A stretch of 6,600 nt of DNA from Phycisphaerales bacterium UBA4658 (GTDB taxonomy: Bacteria; Planctomycetota; Phycisphaerae; Phycisphaerales; UBA1924), in the NCBI GenBank assembly GCA_002405485.1, contig DHLW01000093.1, forward strand, positions 4,402-11,001. The letters are read 5' to 3'. Positions 1-5,280 of the stretch are shown here, piece by piece (position 1 is the first letter of the stretch; the number at the start of each line of letters is the position of its first letter). Under the pieces are notes generated by a model that saw only the letters and a program-made list of their open reading frames with translations, made no database searches and was not told where the DNA came from. Both the position numbers and the translations under genes were made by a program.

Positions 1-911
1 GGCGGGCCGCCGGGGCCCGGCGCGCAGCCTCCTTGCCCGACCGGTGCTCCCCCGCCGGACGCTCCCGGGTTCTCCAGAGAGAACCCGGCCGGCGTCGACG
101 CCTGCTCGTTGGGCACCGGCGGCATGAACGGGACATAGTCCAGCCATCGACGCTCACGCCAGAACACCGGATAGACATACGCCCGGCGATTCGCAAACGG
201 CCTGTCCGTCTCCTTGGCCCACTGCACCCACGCCTTGCGGTCGGCGTCCAGTTCGTCGTTGCCGGTGATCGTCCGCAGCGACGAGTGCGCGCTGGTGTTC
301 ACAAGCAGGCTCGAATCCCCGAGTGCGGCGATGAGCGCCTGCATCACACCCGCCTCGGCATATTGACCAAGCGCGCTGGCCGCCTCGGCCCGGATCTCCT
401 GCTCGGCCTCCTTCTCAGGGTCCAGCCGTTCGATCAGCGCCGGGATCACCGCACGGTTGTGCAGCCGCTGCAACGCCCGAGTCGACTCCAGGCGAACGAG
501 GATCTCCTCGCTCCTGGTGAGCGCGGCGATCTTCGGAGCATCTTCCGGAGAGCCGTGCAGTCCCAAGGCCCGGCATGCGACCGCACGCACCGGCGCCGAC
601 GTATCGCCCAGCCGCTCCCGATACATCTTCAAGTACGCATCCGCCCCGCCAAAAGGAGCATTGGCAAGCAGATTCATCCCTCGCGCACGCTTGTCGGCGT
701 CATAGGGATCGGCAGCCCACGTGGCCGCCTCGGCGGGTGTGGTCTGGCGAAAGACCGGCGCGAGAATGCTGTCGGCCTGGGCCATCTGGCGGCGGGCCTC
801 ATTGTCGATGCACCCGCTCGCCATCAGACTGGAGGCCAGGAGCACCCCGACCACGCCGACGTGGAACCGGCCCGGTTCACCCCCGTGCGTACGCTCATTG
901 CCGTGTGCCAT
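1..911 (-). CDS. HEAT-repeat lipoprotein (partial, 3' end outside window)
   Basis: The minus-strand frame starts at the ATG at 911 and is open to the window edge, giving 303 complete codons. The N-terminus has basic and polar residues, then a hydrophobic stretch (about residues 18-30) ending in ASGC, with Cys34 as probable lipidation site. The lipobox is imperfect: Ala rather than Leu is at -3, and the n-region is long. Residues about 89-216 form three to four helical repeats of about 30 residues with HEAT-like patterns, for example VRAVACRALG, VRLESTRALQRL and IRAEAASALGQ. These are followed by a Trp-rich segment (WVQWAKE, then FWRERRWLDY) and a Gly/Pro-rich tail near the edge. HEAT repeats usually form protein-binding superhelices, so an envelope-anchored scaffold is the inference; no catalytic motif is seen. 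An AGGA lies 2 bases before the ATG. The gene is divergent from the lipoprotein starting at 1026. The opposite-strand ORF is a shadow of it. Confidence 0.85.
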   Translation of the reverse strand, partial: MAHGNERTHGGEPGRFHVGVVGVLLASSLMASGCIDNEARRQMAQADSILAPVFRQTTPAEAATWAADPYDADKRARGMNLLANAPFGGADAYLKMYRERLGDTSAPVRAVACRALGLHGSPEDAPKIAALTRSEEILVRLESTRALQRLHNRAVIPALIERLDPEKEAEQEIRAEAASALGQYAEAGVMQALIAALGDSSLLVNTSAHSSLRTITGNDELDADRKAWVQWAKETDRPFANRRAYVYPVFWRERRWLDYVPFMPPVPNEQASTPAGFSLENPGASGGGAPVGQGGCAPGPGGP

Positions 912-938
912 AGTCCTAAGTGTATCGGCTTTGGCCCG

Positions 939-961
939 GGAACCCCTGTATTCGGGGCTCC
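939..961. repeat. Imperfect inverted repeat in divergent spacer
   Basis: Arms GGAACCCC (939-946) and GGGGCTCC (954-961) pair at seven of eight positions around a 7-base centre. It is too far from the gene ends to be a terminator for either flanking gene, and both genes point away from it. An operator or an RNA hairpin in a 5' leader are the plausible roles. Chance is possible in such G+C-rich DNA. Confidence 0.35.
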
Positions 962-1015
962 GGCACCCGAATCTGCGCGATGTGTTCATGGATGCTGGCT
1001 CTGATTCGTCGAAGT

Positions 1016-1020
1016 GAGGG
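1016..1020 (+). promoter_or_regulatory. Ribosome binding site that fixes the start at 1026
   Basis: GAGGG lies 5 bases upstream of the ATG at 1026. It overlaps the alternative in-frame GTG at 1014, which has no comparable site. It therefore supports the shorter 306-residue product. Confidence 0.6.
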
Positions 1021-1025
1021 CGGGA

Positions 1026-1946
1026 ATGGTTCAGCCGTGTCATCGCATTCTGCTCGGGTCCGTGCTGTTGATCCTCGCCGCCGGCCTTGGTGGCTGCCAG
1101 AGTGGGGGGCTGGACTCCACCGAGCGGCCCGCCCCGACGGTCGGCCAGCCCGGCCGTACGTCCGCCATGTCGGCGCTCGGTTCAGCCGGCGCCGGGGGCA
1201 TCCCCACCTCGCCGCTTTCGGCGGAGACCCTGAGCGTGCGGGTGTCGCGCACGCTGATCTACGAAGCGATCGGGCCGGACGGCCGCCCGGTCGGAGATGA
1301 TGCGCTGCGCGTCGTGATCCGCGATGCCCCGCCCGACTGCCACTGTGCAGGACGGAGCTGGTGGGTCCGGGAGTACCCGTCGGAGGCGGCAACGCATGCG
1401 GCGGCTGGCCTTCGCCCGGAGGTCCCGGCCCTGACCGAGGCCCGGATGATCATCGATCCCAGCGGCTATGTCGCAATTGCCGAGCGGATCGATCGCGTCG
1501 AACGCGTCGAGGTCGTCTTCTCTCCCGCGCTGGTGGTCATGCCGAACAACTTGCCTTGGGCCGGTCCGGGAGCGGGCGCTCCGACCCCCGGCACCAACGC
1601 GGGTTCCGCCACGACTCCCGGTGCGAGCTATGCCCAGGAACTGCTCATGACCGTGCACCCGCTTGGCGACCGCACGCGCGTCAAGGCATCGGGCACAGCC
1701 AGGAGCACGATCGTCTACGTGGGCGACGAGCGTGTCACGACGGGGGCGGGCGCGTTCACGGCGAGAAAGATCGTCTCCCGCATGACTGCCGATCTTGCAC
1801 CGGCTCGAGTGACCAACGTCAATGAGCTCTGGGTCGTGGACGGCGTGGGGATCGTCGCCGAACGCGAGCAGGAACGCACGACAGTGTTCGGCGTGCCGTC
1901 CAGGCAGAACACGCTGACCAAGGTGCTGAGCACGCACGTTCCTTGA
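1026..1946 (+). CDS. Lipoprotein of unknown function
   Basis: The product has 306 residues. The N-terminus is a classic type II signal peptide: His6 and Arg7, the hydrophobic core ILLGSVLLILAAG, and the lipobox LGGC with Cys24 as lipidation site. A low-complexity Ser/Gly/Pro segment follows (about 25-65). Residues about 70-170 are mixed and contain a close Cys pair in DCHC (105-107) next to a Trp pair (112-113). A Gly/Ala/Pro/Thr-rich linker (about 178-201) leads to a beta-rich C-terminal part (about 203-300) with alternating hydrophobic strands and the stretch ELWVVDGVGIVAEREQ. That pattern recalls beta-sheet lipoproteins that end in a 'W..G.G.V..E' strand, but I cannot name a family. The GTG at 1014 would extend it by four residues; ATG is preferred on RBS grounds. 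It converges on the gene ending at 1992, leaving 45 bases. Confidence 0.8.
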   Translation: MVQPCHRILLGSVLLILAAGLGGCQSGGLDSTERPAPTVGQPGRTSAMSALGSAGAGGIPTSPLSAETLSVRVSRTLIYEAIGPDGRPVGDDALRVVIRDAPPDCHCAGRSWWVREYPSEAATHAAAGLRPEVPALTEARMIIDPSGYVAIAERIDRVERVEVVFSPALVVMPNNLPWAGPGAGAPTPGTNAGSATTPGASYAQELLMTVHPLGDRTRVKASGTARSTIVYVGDERVTTGAGAFTARKIVSRMTADLAPARVTNVNELWVVDGVGIVAEREQERTTVFGVPSRQNTLTKVLSTHVP

Positions 1947-1953
1947 GATGGAA

Positions 1954-1970
1954 GCCGGTCGCGCCCCGGC
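1954..1970. terminator. Weak hairpin between convergent genes
   Basis: GCCGG (1954-1958) and CCGGC (1966-1970) can form a 5-bp stem around a 7-base loop in the 45-base gap between two convergent genes. No U-run follows on either strand, so it is not a standard intrinsic terminator. Position is the main argument for it. Confidence 0.25.
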
Positions 1971-1991
1971 AAGCGGCCGCCCTTGCACTCG

Positions 1992-2846
1992 TCACTCGGT
2001 GCGTTCGTCCGGCTCGCGCAGCGCGAGCGGACGATTCAGCAGCTCCGCCATGACGATGGCCTTTCGCCAATCCGCGCCGGCGGTCACGCCGCCGCCGGCT
2101 TTGGCCGCCGCCGCGCTCATGCGGGCCACGGCGGCGGGCTCGGCGGGCGTCCGAGTCCCGCGGCGCAGGTGCGGAACCTCGTCCGCGTCGCGCTGCGCCT
2201 GCTCGCGCTCGGCCCGCTCCAGCGCCTCTTCCCGAGCTTGACGCTGACGCTCCTGTTGTTCAGCCCGCTCTCGGGCGGCGGCATCTCGTGCCGCTTTCTC
2301 CCGTGCCGCACGCTCCCGCTGGGCCCGCTGCTGCTGCTCGATGGATGGCGGCCGAGTCGGTGTACGCTGTCCCGAGTTTCGGGGGGCGACCGGGGGCGCG
2401 GTTCGTGCCGGCGCCGGCGAAGTCGGCACCACCGGCGGCGGACTGGACATCGTGCTTCCGCCGCCGCTCCCCGCTCCGCCGGCGGAGCCCCCGCCCTGCT
2501 TCATCATCTCGGCAAGCTCACGCCGACGGCGTGCGGCAAGCTCGGCGAGCCGACGCTTGGCATCGTCCTCGATCGATGGCTGCAGGGTGCTCGGCACGCT
2601 CTGCGACATCGGCACCGCCGGCGTTCCCGCCCGCGTCGACGTCTCAAGTCTGCCCGTCCGCAGGGCTTCTTCGCGGGCTCGGCGACGCAGGGCCTCGCTC
2701 TCGGCCTTCTCACGCCGCTCCTTCAGCTTGCGAAACACCCACCCGAGAAACGAGAACAGCAGCACAAGCAGCACCACCAGGAGCTGCATGTACTGCGTCA
2801 GCGGGGGGCCGCCGGACTGAGCGAGCGTGAGGTTCGCGTCGAGCAT
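1992..2846 (-). CDS. Single-pass membrane protein with coiled coil, unknown function
   Basis: The product has 284 residues. A short N-terminus (1-17) is followed by one strongly hydrophobic segment (about 18-38), then basic residues (RKLKERREK). This suggests a membrane anchor with the long C-terminal part in the cytoplasm. Two Arg/Glu/Ala helices (about 39-65 and 94-117) are separated from the rest by a Gly/Ser linker (118-132) and a Pro-rich stretch (136-167). A highly charged Ala/Arg/Glu/Gln coiled-coil-like region spans about 169-222. The C-terminus carries a compact, less biased motif (WRKAIVMAELLNRPLALRE, about 260-278) that looks like a conserved docking tail. The start is supported by AGGA 8 bases upstream. 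It lies 39 bases downstream of the 76-residue gene on the same strand, so the two probably share a transcript. Scaffold or cell-envelope roles are possible; no enzyme motif is present. Biased composition will confuse similarity searches. Confidence 0.8.
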   Translation of the reverse strand: MLDANLTLAQSGGPPLTQYMQLLVVLLVLLFSFLGWVFRKLKERREKAESEALRRRAREEALRTGRLETSTRAGTPAVPMSQSVPSTLQPSIEDDAKRRLAELAARRRRELAEMMKQGGGSAGGAGSGGGSTMSSPPPVVPTSPAPARTAPPVAPRNSGQRTPTRPPSIEQQQRAQRERAAREKAARDAAARERAEQQERQRQAREEALERAEREQAQRDADEVPHLRRGTRTPAEPAAVARMSAAAAKAGGGVTAGADWRKAIVMAELLNRPLALREPDERTE

Positions 2847-2854
2847 CGGCGTGA

Positions 2855-2858
2855 TCCT
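2855..2858 (-). promoter_or_regulatory. Ribosome binding site of the coiled-coil membrane protein
   Basis: AGGA on the minus strand (complement TCCT at 2855-2858) lies 8 bases before the ATG at 2846. It supports that start and separate translation initiation after the upstream small gene. Confidence 0.55.
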
Positions 2859-2885
2859 ATTCGGCGTGCAGGCCCCCGGGCGCGG

Positions 2886-3116
2886 CTATCGGCTGTCTGG
2901 ATGCTCGAACGCGCTCTGCCAGAACTCGTCCGCCCAGGCGCGGCCCTCCGGCGTGGACATGAGCGCGTCCCACCCGCCGTCGGTCACTTTCCGGACCGGT
3001 ATGCGCGGGGGGCGCACACCATGCTGCACCGCGCGGCTCAGCCATCGGGAATGGACCCGCCGCATCGCTTCGCCCCGCTCGGCCCAGAACTCACGCGAGA
3101 ACATCGCGTTGAACAT
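2886..3116 (-). CDS. Small Trp-rich protein, unknown function
   Basis: The product has 76 residues, begins with ATG at 3116 and ends with TAG. A second in-frame ATG (codon 5, 3104) is an alternative start. Neither start has a strong Shine-Dalgarno; a GGA lies 3 bases before the first. The protein is soluble-looking with five Trp (11, 25, 49, 61, 66). It shows a basic N-terminal helix (about 6-32), a Pro-containing turn (RPPRIPVRKV), and an acidic aromatic C-terminal helix (about 55-72). It has no Cys, signal peptide or membrane segment. Coding bias matches its neighbours and it sits 39 bases upstream of the coiled-coil membrane gene, so a two-gene operon is likely. The opposite-strand ORFs across it lack plausible composition. 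I do not recognise the family; a small adaptor or regulator is only a guess. Confidence 0.65.
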   Translation of the reverse strand: MFNAMFSREFWAERGEAMRRVHSRWLSRAVQHGVRPPRIPVRKVTDGGWDALMSTPEGRAWADEFWQSAFEHPDSR

Positions 3117-3160
3117 GGATCCATTCTACCACCGATCGGTCTCGCACCCAGTTGATTCGC

Positions 3161-3191
3161 TCGACCGCTCCCCGTTCACGAGGCGTACACT
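3161..3191 (+). promoter_or_regulatory. Candidate promoter of the tRNA-Arg gene
   Basis: TACACT at 3186-3191 matches four of six bases of the -10 consensus, 9 bases before the mature tRNA start. TCGACC at 3161-3166 is a possible -35 box with a long 19-base spacer. TTGATT at 3152-3157 is a better -35 match but too distant for this -10. The region (3117-3200) must also carry any promoter for the divergent small gene starting at 3116. Confidence 0.35.
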
Positions 3192-3200
3192 CTGAACGTC

Positions 3201-3273
3201 GCACCCGTAGCTCAATGGATAGAGCATTGGTCTTCGGAACCAAGGGTTAGAGGTTCGAGTCCTCTCGGGTGTA
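3201..3273 (+). tRNA. tRNA-Arg (anticodon UCG)
   Basis: A complete cloverleaf can be drawn by eye. The acceptor stem is 3201-3207 with 3266-3272. The D arm has GCTC (3210-3213) and GAGC (3222-3225). The anticodon stem is TTGGT (3227-3231) with ACCAA (3239-3243), around loop CTTCGGA. There is a 5-base variable loop, and a T arm AGAGG/CCTCT with loop TTCGAGT (3254-3260). The anticodon TCG at 3234-3236 reads CGA and, by wobble, CGG. The A-containing D loop and C35 fit bacterial arginine identity. Position 1 is G opposite U72, a wobble closing pair; base 73 is A. The terminal CCA is not encoded and must be added post-transcriptionally. It stands alone, with no other tRNA nearby. Confidence 0.93.
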
Positions 3274-3274
3274 T

Positions 3275-3290
3275 TGGGCCACTTGGCCCG
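3275..3290 (+). terminator. Short hairpin just after the tRNA gene
   Basis: GGGCC (3276-3280) and GGCCC (3285-3289) form a 5-bp G+C stem with loop ACTT, extendable by a U-G pair. It starts 2 bases after the tRNA discriminator base. No U-run follows, so it may be a weak terminator or a 3'-trailer processing structure. Confidence 0.4.
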
Positions 3291-3304
3291 TGGGGCTTAG
3301 GCCG

Positions 3305-3343
3305 CGGGCGGGGTGAGGGCGGGATCGGGGGCTGGGGCGGGGC
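3305..3343 (+). other. G-rich tract: potential G-quadruplex (plus) and C-rich rut-like stretch (minus)
   Basis: Of 39 bases, 27 are G on the plus strand. There are seven runs of three or more G (3306-3308, 3310-3313, 3317-3319, 3321-3323, 3327-3331, 3334-3337, 3339-3342) with loops of 1-3 bases. This satisfies the usual G-quadruplex pattern several times over. On the minus strand the same bases are C-rich and nearly free of U, starting about 30 bases after the stop codon of the hydrolase gene at 3373. That is where a Rho-utilisation site would be expected. No coding frame is credible here. Function is inferred from composition and position only. Confidence 0.55.
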
Positions 3344-3372
3344 TGGAGAAGTGCTCGCGGGCCGCAGCTCGA

Positions 3373-5280
3373 TCATCTCTCCAAGAACATCCGGTGCACG
3401 ATCACCGTCCCAGTCCGCGGCGAGCCGGAGAGTTGCAGCCCGGTGTTGCGAACGGCCTGCATGTCCACCCGCAGGGCACCCGACTGGTTCCCGAAGAACA
3501 TCTGTCGGGTAAGGTCCGTGATCCGAACCCGATAGGTCGTGCGCTCGCCCTTGCCGTAGAACGCCGCGGATATGAACCCCTCCCCGTCGTCTCCGGCGGA
3601 GACATCGAACGCGCCGGCCCCGGGATGAGCTGCGCCGGCCTCGGCGAGCACGAGGTTCATCTGCACGCCCTTGGGCGCTTCCATGTCCAGAACAACGGTC
3701 GCATAGCCGTCCAGGTCGGTGGCGTTGCCTGGACCGCGGGCGATGGCCATGGACTTTGGCCCGAAGATGTTGATCCCCGCGCCAAACTGCGTCCCGGTGT
3801 CATACTCCAGCACCAGTGTTGAGTCCTTGCGGCTCCAGTTGAGCTTGGACTCCGCGCCGCCCCAGATTTCCGGCTCGCGCACCCAGGGTGCAAGCAGATC
3901 CATTGTGGGGGGCCGCCCGGGATGCTGTCCCGGGACAAACGTCACGCCCTTGGGCTTGGGCATCTCCGTGGGCATGACCCGCGTGCTCCGAGCGTGCAGC
4001 TCGTGCACCCGGGCGTTGGTCTCGCGCATGGCCGACAGCAGCTCGACATAGGGCTTGTTGTGGATGCTCACGACGCCGTAGTTGGAGTCCTCGCCGTCGA
4101 ATCGTCCCTGGGGCGACTGGTCTGCGAACTCGAACCAGTGCGAGCCGATGACGTAGGGCACGGTCGCGATGTCGGAGACGATGGCCTGGTAGTTTCGCCC
4201 TCGATCGGCCTGCGTCTGCACGACCGATCCCGCGCCGCGGGTGTTCGGGTTGCCGCTGGCGTTCTCCTTGGCCCTCCAGGAGTACTCGGTGTGCATGATC
4301 GGCTTGCCGCCCAGCAGCCAGAATCGCGTGAGGGTGTACTCGCTGGCGGAGGCCTCGGCGCGATACTCGTTCACCGACATCACGTCGCAGTACTTGCCGC
4401 AGGCGCGGATCACCGCGTCGGGAGCGTTGCCCGGGATGCGCGTTCCAAGGATGAGCACCCCGGGCAGCTCCTCGCGCACGATCCGCGTCGTGGTCTCGTA
4501 GAACTTCTCGGCGAGCATCGCGGTGAATGCGGTCCGGTCGTCCTTGGCCGCCGCGGTCGTGTTCATCTTGAAGAGATCGGCACTGACCTGATCCCACGAC
4601 GCGATCTCGACCTCATAGGCCTTGGCGAACGAAGCCGCATCCGCGTGCCGCGCGGCGAGGAACTTCATCGCCCCCACGTGGCGAACGTCGGTGGCCGGAA
4701 GCTCGAGGGCCTGCTCGAGCAGCGTGTAGGTCGCGATGTCGTCCCACCCGGACTTGCCATACCACGGCATCTCGTTATCGAGAAAGACGCCGAGCAGGTC
4801 CGCATCCTTGGGGATCTTGGCGATCGCGGCCCGGGTATTGGCGCGGACGTACTGCTCGAAGTCCGGCCGCAGCGGCGACAGGCAGCGCGTGCCCTCGTGC
4901 TCCACGACGTACAGCACGGGGGTCGACACGATGCCGTTGCCAGTCGGGATGGCGCCGGATCTCCACGCGCCGACTGTGTTGAAGTTGTGGTCGCGCAGCA
5001 GGTCGTTGGCCCACTTCCCCCAGGCGGCAAGGTCTCCCTTGAACTCGCCGGGCACCGGGTTGTAGAACTTCGTGCCGGGTCTTGGCATGAAGGGCTCGTG
5101 GCTGATGTTGTTGATGCCCAGAGAGAAGAACCGCTTGCCGTCCGGCCCCTGGAACCACCAGATGCCCTTGTCATCGCGGACGACCGTGTACCGGGTCTTC
5201 GCTTCGGCCGATCCACCGAAGGCGCACGCGGCGCACAGCAGGATCGGAAGGAGTGCGGCGGCGAGTCGATGCAGCGTCAT
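3373..5280 (-). CDS. Secreted clan GH-A glycoside hydrolase, GH50/agarase-like
   Basis: The product has 635 residues. The start ATG (5280-5278) overlaps the stop of the GH16 gene as ATGA. An in-frame upstream start at 5379 would bury the signal peptide inside a longer N-terminus and is rejected. Residues 1-27 are a signal peptide, probably cut after AEA (25-27); Cys19 in CAAC is a poor lipobox. The catalytic barrel spans about 30-430. It opens with WWFQGPDGKRFFSLGINNIS (41-60). LGVFLDNE places the candidate acid/base at Glu170, SVNEY follows at 302-306, and KPIMHTEYSW places the candidate nucleophile at Glu332. SHWFEFADQ (380-388) and GRFDGEDSNYG (392-402) then follow. From memory, this order matches agarase-annotated GH50-like proteins of planctomycetes. 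The C-terminal part (about 455-635) looks like a beta-sandwich, perhaps carbohydrate-binding. It acts outside the cytoplasm on an unknown beta-glycan, translationally coupled to GH16. It has no dockerin tail. The exact GH family is uncertain; clan GH-A is more secure. Confidence 0.85.
   Translation of the reverse strand: MTLHRLAAALLPILLCAACAFGGSAEAKTRYTVVRDDKGIWWFQGPDGKRFFSLGINNISHEPFMPRPGTKFYNPVPGEFKGDLAAWGKWANDLLRDHNFNTVGAWRSGAIPTGNGIVSTPVLYVVEHEGTRCLSPLRPDFEQYVRANTRAAIAKIPKDADLLGVFLDNEMPWYGKSGWDDIATYTLLEQALELPATDVRHVGAMKFLAARHADAASFAKAYEVEIASWDQVSADLFKMNTTAAAKDDRTAFTAMLAEKFYETTTRIVREELPGVLILGTRIPGNAPDAVIRACGKYCDVMSVNEYRAEASASEYTLTRFWLLGGKPIMHTEYSWRAKENASGNPNTRGAGSVVQTQADRGRNYQAIVSDIATVPYVIGSHWFEFADQSPQGRFDGEDSNYGVVSIHNKPYVELLSAMRETNARVHELHARSTRVMPTEMPKPKGVTFVPGQHPGRPPTMDLLAPWVREPEIWGGAESKLNWSRKDSTLVLEYDTGTQFGAGINIFGPKSMAIARGPGNATDLDGYATVVLDMEAPKGVQMNLVLAEAGAAHPGAGAFDVSAGDDGEGFISAAFYGKGERTTYRVRITDLTRQMFFGNQSGALRVDMQAVRNTGLQLSGSPRTGTVIVHRMFLER
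5277..5280 (-). other. ATGA start/stop overlap coupling the two hydrolase genes
   Basis: On the minus strand the GH16 stop TGA (5279-5277) shares bases with the ATG (5280-5278) of the next gene. Such 4-base overlaps usually mean translational coupling and near-equal output. The only purine-rich sequence before the ATG is the GGGG made by the last Arg-Gly codons of the upstream gene (5285-5288). Confidence 0.85.

Larger units (their letters stand above)
912..1025. promoter_or_regulatory. Divergent intergenic region between two lipoprotein genes
   Basis: This 114-base spacer separates two divergently transcribed lipoprotein genes, so it must carry promoters for both unless the start sites lie in coding sequence. 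On the minus strand a TACACT hexamer (complement at 919-924) resembles a sigma-70 -10 box. It ends 7 bases before the ATG at 911, which would make a nearly leaderless transcript, and no good -35 box is seen. No convincing -10/-35 pair was found for the plus-strand gene. An imperfect inverted repeat at 939-961 lies in the middle. The promoter assignment is weak. Confidence 0.35.

Noticed and set aside
33..1004. Plus-strand ORFs, up to 323 codons, across the first kilobase
   Set aside because: The opposite strand encodes a coherent HEAT-repeat lipoprotein with a signal sequence. The plus frames give Arg/Pro/His-rich sequence without domains, typical of G+C-rich antisense shadows.
1014..1016. 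GTG as start of the plus-strand lipoprotein
   Set aside because: The ATG at 1026 has GAGGG 5 bases upstream and gives a shorter, typical lipoprotein n-region. The GTG is part of that ribosome binding site region.
1983..3155. Plus-strand 390-codon ORF
   Set aside because: It runs antisense to two minus-strand genes with clear membrane, coiled-coil and start signals, and its composition (Arg/His/Leu repeats) is that of a shadow.
3201..3372. Integration site or mobile element at the tRNA 3' end
   Set aside because: I saw no direct repeat of the tRNA 3' end elsewhere in the window and no integrase gene. The flanking genes share the same codon bias.
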